Below are positions 1-5,333 of a stretch of DNA of 12,801 nt, piece by piece; position 1 is the stretch's first letter; the number at the start of each line of letters is the position of its first letter. A program made the translations under genes and the position numbers. Below the pieces are notes generated by a model. It had not been told where the DNA came from. It searched no databases and was given only the letters and a program-made list of their open reading frames with translations. Source of the stretch: Burkholderiaceae bacterium (GTDB taxonomy: Bacteria; Pseudomonadota; Gammaproteobacteria; Burkholderiales; Burkholderiaceae); assembly GCA_947371415.1 (NCBI GenBank), contig CANBPJ010000045.1, forward strand, positions 1-12,801. The letters are read 5' to 3'.

Positions 1-323
1 TTGGTGTGATGGGTGGCAATATGCAGCCACAAGGACATCTTCAGTTTGTGATGCGCTTTGTGGATGAATACCTCAATCCACAAGCCTGCTCAGATGCACC
101 CCGCTGGAGAATTGATGATGTTGGCAAGCTGACCGTTGAAGCCTCAATGCCAACTGCGGTTGTGGAAGGCTTAAAGGCTATGGGGCATGAAGTTGATGTG
201 ATGCCTGCAAACAGTCTGGACTTTGGCAGCGCACAGGCCATTGCACTTTTAGGCGAAGAAACGAAAGGTGCTTATATTGCTGGTAGCGATCATCGCCGGG
301 ATGGATTGGCGGCTGGATTCTAG
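1..323 (+). CDS. gamma-glutamyltransferase family protein, C-terminal end (5' truncated by window)
   Basis: The frame is open from the left edge (first complete codon at 3) to TAG at 321-323, about 106 residues. It reads GVMGGNMQPQGHLQFV near the start, then NPQACSDAPRWRID, and ends with GSDHRRDGLAAGF. These match the small (catalytic, Ntn-hydrolase) subunit end of gamma-glutamyltransferases, and the GGNMQPQGH / DAPRW pattern fits the YwrD-like branch better than classical Ggt. Such enzymes cleave or transfer the gamma-glutamyl group of glutathione and similar amides after autoproteolysis. The autoprocessing Thr and the large subunit lie outside the window, so activity, substrate and signal peptide cannot be judged. 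A short 6-bp inverted repeat (340-345/352-357) follows the stop but has no T-run, so a terminator is not convincing. Family assignment is firm; the exact substrate is unknown. Confidence 0.88.
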   Translation, partial: GVMGGNMQPQGHLQFVMRFVDEYLNPQACSDAPRWRIDDVGKLTVEASMPTAVVEGLKAMGHEVDVMPANSLDFGSAQAIALLGEETKGAYIAGSDHRRDGLAAGF

Positions 324-355
324 AGTAAAGAAGTAGGTCAATCCTGATTTAAGGA

Positions 356-466
356 TTACCACTCCAGATCCTCGTCATCCAGACTTGGACGCTCACCAAG
401 GACCAACTGATCTTCTCCCGCTTTAGCGATAATCTTAGAGTCCTCTACCCAAACCGTCCAAGCCAT
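356..466 (-). CDS. possible 36-residue small acidic protein
   Basis: ATG at 464-466 (minus) runs to TAA at 356-358. It begins MAWTVWVEDSKIIAKAG and ends with the acidic run SLDDEDLEW. The composition (aromatic start, strongly acidic tail, no rare-codon clustering) looks protein-like. There is no clear Shine-Dalgarno and an in-frame stop lies two codons upstream of the ATG. Its 5' end overlaps the 3' end of the next small ORF (445-561) by 22 nt in another frame, so the two could be translationally coupled or be halves of one frameshifted gene. I recognise no family. A chance ORF is quite possible. Confidence 0.22.
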   Translation of the reverse strand: MAWTVWVEDSKIIAKAGEDQLVLGERPSLDDEDLEW

Positions 467-561
467 TGTTTATTCACGGGCAATGCTGCTGAGTCTTTCA
501 GCGCGGAAGCCCTTCGGTTGCCATCGCCATGAATATCTTTTTTCACACTAGACCCTGACAT
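445..561 (-). CDS. possible 38-residue small basic protein
   Basis: ATG at 559-561 (minus) runs to TAG at 445-447. It begins MSGSSVKKDIHGDGNRRAS and ends NKQWLGRFG. A weak purine-rich stretch (AGAAGA) precedes the ATG. The protein is basic and hydrophilic, with no membrane segment and no family that I recognise. It overlaps the start of the 36-residue acidic ORF by 22 nt. A basic ORF followed by an overlapping acidic ORF is suggestive, but both are short enough to arise by chance. Confidence 0.18.
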   Translation of the reverse strand: MSGSSVKKDIHGDGNRRASALKDSAALPVNKQWLGRFG

Positions 562-578
562 TTATCTTCTACTAAATT

Positions 579-630
579 TTAATTAGGTCATACCGGTAGA
601 AGCCACCTCAAATTAATTCCATCATTCCGG
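579..630. repeat. degenerate 18-bp direct repeat, spaced 34 bp
   Basis: TTAATTAGGTCATACCGG (579-596) and TTAATTCCATCATTCCGG (613-630) agree at 14 of 18 positions. They sit 34 bp apart start to start, separated by AGAAGCCACCTC-type sequence. Such spaced imperfect repeats resemble the multiple terminal repeats at ends of IS21-family elements, but no transposase or target duplication is visible. It may be a relic element end or a regulator binding array. Confidence 0.35.
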
Positions 631-680
631 TCAGGGGTTCATAAACTCATTCAATAATTTAGTCTGCCCATTTGCTAAAT

Positions 681-692
681 TTGTATATACAA
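681..692. promoter_or_regulatory. palindromic operator candidate before the toxin-antitoxin pair
   Basis: TTGTATATACAA (681-692) is a perfect 12-bp palindrome lying 15 nt before the ATG at 708. It overlaps a plausible -10 (TACAAT at 688-693), though no good -35 is visible. Type II antitoxins with ribbon-helix-helix folds usually autorepress by binding short palindromes over the promoter, so this is the natural operator for the downstream antitoxin. The 15-mer starting at 683 recurs exactly at 938-952. Confidence 0.5.
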
Positions 693-707
693 TACAAAGG
701 TTTGAGA

Positions 708-969
708 ATGCAAGCTAGCCCTGAAGCATCGCATTAGCCATCAAGATGTTGAGCAGTGTTTTGTGAATAGAACCCACTCTTACCTTGAGGATAAAAGGCT
801 AGACCATCTGACTGAACCGCCTACAGAATGGTTTATCTCAGAAAATGATCGAGGACTCTTAATTAAGGTCGTTTTTGTATTCGACCACGGAATGATTTAC
901 TTAAAAAGTGCATTTCCTCCAAATTCAACCGAAATACGTATATACAATACAATATCAGAACCTTGCTAA
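708..969 (+). pseudogene. BrnT-like type II toxin, frameshifted immediately after the start codon
   Basis: From 706 to TAA at 967-969 one frame is open and reads KLALKHRISHQDVEQCF, then the LEDKRLDH and TEPPTEWFIS segments, DRGLLIKVVFVF and finally SAFPPNSTEIRIY. This has the shape of a BrnT/DUF4258-like RNase toxin: N-terminal KH helix, central RG-x-LLxVVF strand and a C-terminal ExxIY motif, at about the usual length of 85-90 residues. No ordinary start codon exists in this frame before a GTG at 763, which would remove the first helices. The ATG at 708-710 has a well-spaced AAAGG (696-700) but reads only 9 codons to TAG at 735. Skipping one base (C711) joins ATG directly to AAG CTA GCC and restores full length. 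The toxin is therefore probably inactive by a 1-nt frameshift, unless a sequencing error, recoding or the internal GTG rescues it. It is followed 55 nt later by its antitoxin. Family call is moderate; the frameshift is directly visible. Confidence 0.6.
938..952. repeat. second copy of a 15-bp repeat (first at 683-697)
   Basis: GTATATACAATACAA occurs at 683-697, before the toxin, and again at 938-952, inside the last codons of the toxin reading frame, 255 bp away. The second copy carries TACAAT (943-948), which could act as a -10 for the antitoxin at 1025. It may be a duplicated operator or a trace of recombination. Confidence 0.6.
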
Positions 970-1024
970 AAATATCATCTCCATGAAGGTGACAAAATAT
1001 TAAAACTCAAGATCGAGGAAAGCG

Positions 1025-1369
1025 ATGATCGCAAAAAGTAAGAAAGTAAAAATAGAAAATTCCACTGAGGCTTGGGAGAGTGGTGAGCTAGGTAGCGACC
1101 TCAAGCATGCAAGAGTTGTTGATAAAAAAATTGGCTCTCAAATTGATGATGCACTGGGACTACAAATGATCTCTATTAGGCTGGAGCAGGACCTGATTGA
1201 GTCCTTTAAGCTCTTGGGGACTAAATACGATATGGGCTATCAACCCCTCATGCGTAAAGCTTTAAAACGATTCGTAGAGGGTGAATTTAAGTTGATTGCC
1301 AGCGAAGCATTGGAGAAGCAGAAGGCTGAGAAACAAAAGAGCAACAAGAAGATGGCAAAAGCCGCTTAA
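1025..1369 (+). CDS. BrnA/CopG-like ribbon-helix-helix antitoxin
   Basis: This 114-residue protein starts at ATG with a strong Shine-Dalgarno (GAGGAAAG, 1015-1022). Residues 12-45 contain the AWESGELGSD segment and an acidic linker typical of BrnA-type antitoxins that wrap the toxin. Residues 46-88 form a ribbon-helix-helix unit: beta strand LQMISIRL (46-53), then two helices, the second starting GYQPLMRKALKRF. The last 25 residues are lysine-rich and probably disordered. It should neutralise the upstream toxin and autorepress through the palindrome at 681-692. Order toxin then antitoxin is that of brnTA loci. The coding frame is intact even though the toxin appears frameshifted, so this may now be an orphan antitoxin or DNA-binding regulator. 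Its TAA overlaps the stop of the convergent helicase gene by 3-4 nt. Function is well supported by the fold; the precise subfamily is less sure. Confidence 0.78.
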   Translation: MIAKSKKVKIENSTEAWESGELGSDLKHARVVDKKIGSQIDDALGLQMISIRLEQDLIESFKLLGTKYDMGYQPLMRKALKRFVEGEFKLIASEALEKQKAEKQKSNKKMAKAA

Positions 1370-2691
1370 CCTGGTAAGCAGTTCAGATAGAAGCGCTTCA
1401 CCTCTTGATCACAACTCACATCCCTAGGCTGAATCGGGCGCTCCAAGATGATGCCCTCAATTGAGGTGCAACGACTTAGAGCCACATAGACCTGTCCAGA
1501 GGCAAATGCTCCTGATGAGAGGTCTACCTTAATGTTGTCGAGCGTTTTGCCCTGACTCTTATGAATGGTGACGGCCCAAGCTAGCATTAATGGGATCTGC
1601 ACAAAAGTGCCAATGACGTTTGGCGATATTCTGCCGGACATCATGTCGTGGTCGTAGCGATAAGACTCCCACTGATACCCTTTGACTTCAACCGTGTTGG
1701 AGTACGGACCATTCTGCACCATCACCTTCACGGTATTAGGGAGTAATTCACGCACTACGCCGATAGTGCCATTCACCCAGCGCTTCGGAAAGTTGCTATC
1801 GGTTGCAGTGAACATCACCTTTGCTCCCACCTTTAAGGTGAGGTGATTGGGTGATGGCAGATTGCGGTCATCCACATTGAATTTACCAGTGCTATTACCG
1901 GTGTAGACCTTTGCATCCGTAGTTAATGCACGCAAACCTGCGCCATTAATTTGATCGGCACGTGCATTGGTTGTGGTTAAGGTGATGGTCTGCTCGTCAG
2001 CTTCTTTTTTGGTTTCGTAACAAACAGCGTTTAAGGTGCCAAGCGCTTCATCAATATCTTGATTAATGCGAATCTGGTTGAGCAAGCCAGCGAAATGCGC
2101 ATCCTTTTGACGAAAGATCTTGGATAGCTCTACCATCGTGACATCTTTACGGTGCAGCGCCATTGCGCAGAAGAAATAAGGGCCTTCGTAACCACGCTCA
2201 GACAGGACCTGCATATCGGTATTAGAGACTACTGGCGGCAACTGAAATAAGTCACCTACAAACATCACTTGGATTCCGCCAAAGGGTTGACTCTTGTGAG
2301 GCCCATTAGCCCGCAGAAATAAATCCATCGCATCAACTACGTCTGCACGCACCATGGAGATTTCATCAATGATGAGCAAGCGAATATCTTTATAGAGGCG
2401 CTTATCTTTTAAGGGCTTGATATCTTCTTCAGGGAAGATTAAGCGTGGCGGCAAACGAAAGAAGGAGTGAATCGTGACACCCTTCACTTGTAGTGCAGCT
2501 ACACCCGTTGGCGCCACCACCACAACGTTACCGGGAATATGCTCCCTTAAATAACCAATAAGAGTGGTCTTACCAGTACCCGCCTTACCACTAACGAAGA
2601 TATAGGGATCGTGACGCTCGATGGCATCGATTACCGCCTGGTATTCAGGGGTGATTTCAATATCGGGGGAATACGCAATTTCGGTAGACAT
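1366..2691 (-). CDS. Pif1/RecD-like SF1B DNA helicase
   Basis: This 441-residue cytoplasmic ATPase has helicase motif I/Walker A GKAGTGKT at 35-42, motif Ia APTGVAA at 60-66, Walker B LLIIDE at 105-110, motif III GDLFQLPPV at 146-154, IHKSQGKTLDNI at 376-387 (motif V region) and motif VI VALSR at 403-407. The set and order are those of Pif1-type superfamily 1B 5'-3' helicases, which unwind DNA, including structured or RNA-DNA hybrids. About 440 residues is the compact bacterial form without extra domains. ATG at 2689-2691 is preceded by a GGGG that ends directly at it. The stop of the membrane-anchored SUMF1-like gene is only 3 nt upstream, so both are surely co-transcribed. The 3' end meets the antitoxin gene tail to tail. 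A RecD2-type role cannot be excluded, but no long N-terminal domain is present. Confidence 0.9.
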   Translation of the reverse strand: MSTEIAYSPDIEITPEYQAVIDAIERHDPYIFVSGKAGTGKTTLIGYLREHIPGNVVVVAPTGVAALQVKGVTIHSFFRLPPRLIFPEEDIKPLKDKRLYKDIRLLIIDEISMVRADVVDAMDLFLRANGPHKSQPFGGIQVMFVGDLFQLPPVVSNTDMQVLSERGYEGPYFFCAMALHRKDVTMVELSKIFRQKDAHFAGLLNQIRINQDIDEALGTLNAVCYETKKEADEQTITLTTTNARADQINGAGLRALTTDAKVYTGNSTGKFNVDDRNLPSPNHLTLKVGAKVMFTATDSNFPKRWVNGTIGVVRELLPNTVKVMVQNGPYSNTVEVKGYQWESYRYDHDMMSGRISPNVIGTFVQIPLMLAWAVTIHKSQGKTLDNIKVDLSSGAFASGQVYVALSRCTSIEGIILERPIQPRDVSCDQEVKRFYLNCLPG

Positions 2692-2694
2692 CCC

Positions 2695-3480
2695 CTATTG
2701 TTTCACGGCATCAGCAACACACCGAAATCCGATATAAACCACAGCAATATCTCCAGGCTTAGCCTCGACATCAGACTCTTGCTGCCTGTCCGGGCCATAC
2801 CACCATGAAGCGCCACGAGTAATGTACCCACCATTACGCTCTGTTGCAGTCCATTCCCAAACATTGCCACCCATATCAAACATGCCATTCACGCCAGGCT
2901 TAGTACTACCCGCAAGCACGTGCCCTGTTCCGCGATTGAGCGCTCCAGCGGGAGCCAAACCTTTATAGTCGCCGCAGCCACTTAGGCAATGGGAAGGTGA
3001 TGGGCTTGCCCCGCCGGGGTAGGGATAGCGTTGGCCCTTGACATACCCTACAGGAGGGCTGGCCCTTTGCTCTAAGAAAGCGGCATTGATCCATTCAGCA
3101 TCAGTTGGGAGTCGTTTGTAGTAATGGCGACAAATAGCCTCAGCCTCTTTCTGGTTAAGGTGAACAGCTGGCTCGGCATCTTTTGCCAGAACGCCATATG
3201 GCGTTCGCCAAGTCCAACCGGGCTTTTGCACAAAGCCTCCCTCATAGGATAAGCCACCACCCTTCTTCTCTGCGGTGCTAACAAAACCAGTGGCCACTGC
3301 ATAAGACTTCACGTCAGCGATCGTCATCTCGGTTTGATCCCAAATCAAATTACCTACCTGAACAGTTGGAATGGATGAGGTTGGCGCACTTTCGGCTGGA
3401 GAAGATCTCAGCATGAAATACGCAGCTATTGCGGTCAGCAATAGTCCAAACAGAACTGGAAAAATATCAAATTTTTTCAA
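2695..3480 (-). CDS. membrane-anchored SUMF1/FGE-fold protein, non-catalytic type
   Basis: This 261-residue protein begins with a hydrophobic segment (about 7-24) that is either an uncleaved anchor or a signal peptide, so the rest is placed in the periplasm. The FGE-sulfatase/SUMF1 fold is shown by RLPTDAEW (123-130), GMFDMGGNVWEWT (199-211), RGASWW (222-227) and GFRCVAD (251-257). True formylglycine-generating enzymes carry a copper-binding cysteine pair after the RGAS segment. None is present in residues 227-250, so sulfatase activation is unlikely; the cysteines seen are C117, C165, C169 and C254. The start is TTG (3478-3480), chosen because GAGGG lies about 9 nt upstream, it includes the hydrophobic N-terminus, and no in-frame ATG occurs before the upstream stop. 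It is directly followed by the helicase. The role is unknown: the fold is often used for binding or for unrelated chemistry. Confidence 0.82.
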   Translation of the reverse strand: MKKFDIFPVLFGLLLTAIAAYFMLRSSPAESAPTSSIPTVQVGNLIWDQTEMTIADVKSYAVATGFVSTAEKKGGGLSYEGGFVQKPGWTWRTPYGVLAKDAEPAVHLNQKEAEAICRHYYKRLPTDAEWINAAFLEQRASPPVGYVKGQRYPYPGGASPSPSHCLSGCGDYKGLAPAGALNRGTGHVLAGSTKPGVNGMFDMGGNVWEWTATERNGGYITRGASWWYGPDRQQESDVEAKPGDIAVVYIGFRCVADAVKQ

Positions 3481-3500
3481 ACTATTTACCCTCGTCTCAA

Positions 3501-3758
3501 ATGAATTCTAGAGAGGATTATCTTCTAAAGCGGATCGAGATGCTATCGAGAGCTAATGTCGATCTATTCAGGGATGTATATAGGCTTTTAAGGAGTAGAA
3601 AAAGTACGGCTGCAATTTTAGGAATGATTAGAAAGGTCCTCTATGATCCCCCAAACCAATTTACGGCTATCCACATCAGAAATGATGAACCCACGAATGG
3701 AGATTGGAAAGCGCGTGCCATCTTTACGAATATATTCTTTAATGTTGGGGCCAAATGA
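3501..3758 (+). CDS. possible 85-residue antisense protein with helical N-terminus
   Basis: On the plus strand, ATG at 3501 opens an 85-codon frame. The first 39 codons fill the 137-nt gap between two minus-strand genes and the rest overlaps the 3' end of the HD-GYP gene in antisense. The non-overlapping part has an amphipathic-helix look (LLKRIEMLSRANVDLFRDV, then RLLRSRKSTAAILGMIRKV). The antisense half looks like a shadow. There is no Shine-Dalgarno before the ATG and AGA/AGG codons are frequent. No family recognised. A chance ORF is more likely than not. Confidence 0.2.
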   Translation: MNSREDYLLKRIEMLSRANVDLFRDVYRLLRSRKSTAAILGMIRKVLYDPPNQFTAIHIRNDEPTNGDWKARAIFTNIFFNVGAK

Positions 3759-5333
3759 GCCCTTGGTACTTAAATCCTCCATTTGAGCTTTTTCTTGCGC
3801 TTCATATTCGGGGGGCGTGATGTCCCAAAATGAAAGCTTCAGGAACTCTTCTTTTGAATATTGAGTACTGCCTAATAAAGATTGGTTCACCTCAATGAAA
3901 TCACCCGTTAAATAGTCAACCATAGCCATGCCAATGGGTGAATGCTCAAATAAGAATTCAAATTTTTCTTCAGATTGTCGTAGCTTGTGCTCGGCTGAAG
4001 CAATGGATTCTGTGAACGGCTTTTCTTCGCCCAATAAATCTCGATGACGCTGTGCGATGATTTGGAAACGATCCCGCTCTGCCGAAAAAGCCTCTACAAC
4101 CACAGGATCGAAATGAGTACCACGTCTGCTTAATATCTCTGCAACCGCTTTATCATGGTCCCAGCCTGACTTGTACACCCTCTCACTAATGAGAGCATCG
4201 TACATGTCAGCCAGCGACATAATCCGCGCACTTAATGGTATTTGATCGCCCTTTAGGCCACGTGGATAACCACCTCCATCCCATTGCTCGTGGTGAGCGC
4301 CTGCAATCTCAATTGCAATATCAATCACATCTCTACCCAAGATATTAGGCAACTGTGATTTTGCCGAAGCCAAGACAGTTACCCCAATCAAAGTATGGGT
4401 CTTCATGACCCCCCATTCTTCTTTTGTTAGTGGGCCCTGTTTGTATAAGATCCCATCTGGAATACCAACCTTACCAACGTCATGCAAGGGGGCAGCCTTA
4501 TGCATATTTTCTATTTCTTCTTCGGAGAGCTCTTCAACGTAGTTCCCCTGATCCTTTATGCGATTTGCAAGACATCTCACATACTCCTGAGTTCGCACAA
4601 TATGTGCTCCCGTCTCGTTATCACGCGCCATCGCTAATGCATTTAAGCTTGAAAGCATTTTTAATTCGGAATCAAGCGCTTTTTTACGCTCTTGACCCAA
4701 TAGGGTCTCAAACAAAATATTATTGATTGAGAGAAATATCAACAGGCTCGACCCTAAAGCCATGCATCTTAAGGTGGCTGAAAATACTTCCTCTTGATAA
4801 ACGGTTGTAATTGTCAATACATGAGAAGTATTCAGAGCGCGAATCGCCAATAACGCAAATTGCAATACAAATGCCGTCTTCAGTACATTAAATTGAAGGC
4901 GTTTGCTATTGGTGGAGACCAATATCGTCTCCACCAAACCCAGAAGAGAAATTCCACCAACTAAAGCTGTAACAAGATAGACTCGAAAACTGAATGAGGC
5001 ATAGATCCTCAGAGGCTCGTACGCGATCAGACAGATAAAATATGCAATCCAAAAATATTGCAGCTTGAGCTTTTTATTTGTCTCATCCAATGAACGAATA
5101 AATAGGAAAACTGCAACGCCAGAAAAAACCAAGCTGACATTTGCGATAGACAAAAAAGCAATTGGGATAATAGAGCCCAATACAAAGGCAAAACTCGCAA
5201 GCGCTGTTAAGCCTAAAGAAATTGGCCAATATGCAGAACGAATAACCGTGTCAGAGCGCTTTTGTATACCAACAAACATCAGCAAGATGATTGTGCCGAA
5301 TGAGAGGTAAAAAAGAAGACTGGCTAACTGCAT
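3618..5333 (-). CDS. membrane HD-GYP cyclic-di-GMP phosphodiesterase with C-terminal PAS domain
   Basis: This 571-residue inner-membrane protein has an N-terminal half (1-208) with about six to seven hydrophobic segments, a putative membrane sensor that I do not recognise. A short coiled linker follows (210-228), then the HD-GYP domain (about 229-430). Metal and substrate residues are complete: E240 and H244, HDVGKVGIPD at 284-293, H313, HHEQWDGGGYP at 347-357 and D376. The E240/H244 pair fits the trinuclear-metal type that hydrolyses c-di-GMP to pGpG or GMP. A PAS fold follows at about 450-568 (EEKFEFLFEHSPIGMAMVD, then RKDGTRFPISIRG), ending in SNHS. A sensor domain placed after the catalytic domain is uncommon. 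The start codon overlaps the stop of the diguanylate cyclase gene (TGATG at 5331-5335), so translation is coupled to its antagonist. The start has a purine-rich GAAGAAA upstream. Enzyme class is very secure; the signals sensed are unknown. Confidence 0.93.
   Translation of the reverse strand: MQLASLLFYLSFGTIILLMFVGIQKRSDTVIRSAYWPISLGLTALASFAFVLGSIIPIAFLSIANVSLVFSGVAVFLFIRSLDETNKKLKLQYFWIAYFICLIAYEPLRIYASFSFRVYLVTALVGGISLLGLVETILVSTNSKRLQFNVLKTAFVLQFALLAIRALNTSHVLTITTVYQEEVFSATLRCMALGSSLLIFLSINNILFETLLGQERKKALDSELKMLSSLNALAMARDNETGAHIVRTQEYVRCLANRIKDQGNYVEELSEEEIENMHKAAPLHDVGKVGIPDGILYKQGPLTKEEWGVMKTHTLIGVTVLASAKSQLPNILGRDVIDIAIEIAGAHHEQWDGGGYPRGLKGDQIPLSARIMSLADMYDALISERVYKSGWDHDKAVAEILSRRGTHFDPVVVEAFSAERDRFQIIAQRHRDLLGEEKPFTESIASAEHKLRQSEEKFEFLFEHSPIGMAMVDYLTGDFIEVNQSLLGSTQYSKEEFLKLSFWDITPPEYEAQEKAQMEDLSTKGSFGPNIKEYIRKDGTRFPISIRGFIISDVDSRKLVWGIIEDLSNHS

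Larger units (their letters stand above)
324..707. other. intergenic/accessory stretch with no well-supported gene
   Basis: No ORF with a good ribosome site and family resemblance is seen between the GGT stop and the toxin-antitoxin locus. The stretch holds two overlapping tiny minus-strand ORFs (356-466 and 445-561, listed separately), a degenerate direct repeat (579-596 and 613-630) and a palindromic site at 681-692 just before the toxin. The mixture of remnants next to a toxin-antitoxin pair suggests an accessory insertion point, which is inference. Confidence 0.5.

Noticed and set aside
340..357. 6-bp inverted repeat AATCCT/AGGATT as terminator of the GGT gene
   Set aside because: Stem is short, AT-rich and without a T-run on either strand, so termination is not supported.
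682..705. Remnant of a second toxin C-terminus upstream of the toxin (frame reads CIYNTKV then stop)
   Set aside because: Similarity to the real toxin end is limited to the 15-bp repeat; no flanking homology, so a duplicated gene is not supported.
708..737. 9-codon peptide from the ATG at 708 as a leader peptide
   Set aside because: It has a good ribosome site but no attenuator structure after it; the near-perfect restoration of the toxin frame by one base is a better explanation.
4424..4726. 100-codon plus-strand open frame inside the HD-GYP gene
   Set aside because: It lies opposite the conserved HD-GYP catalytic motifs, which fully explain the sequence; the product resembles no protein family.
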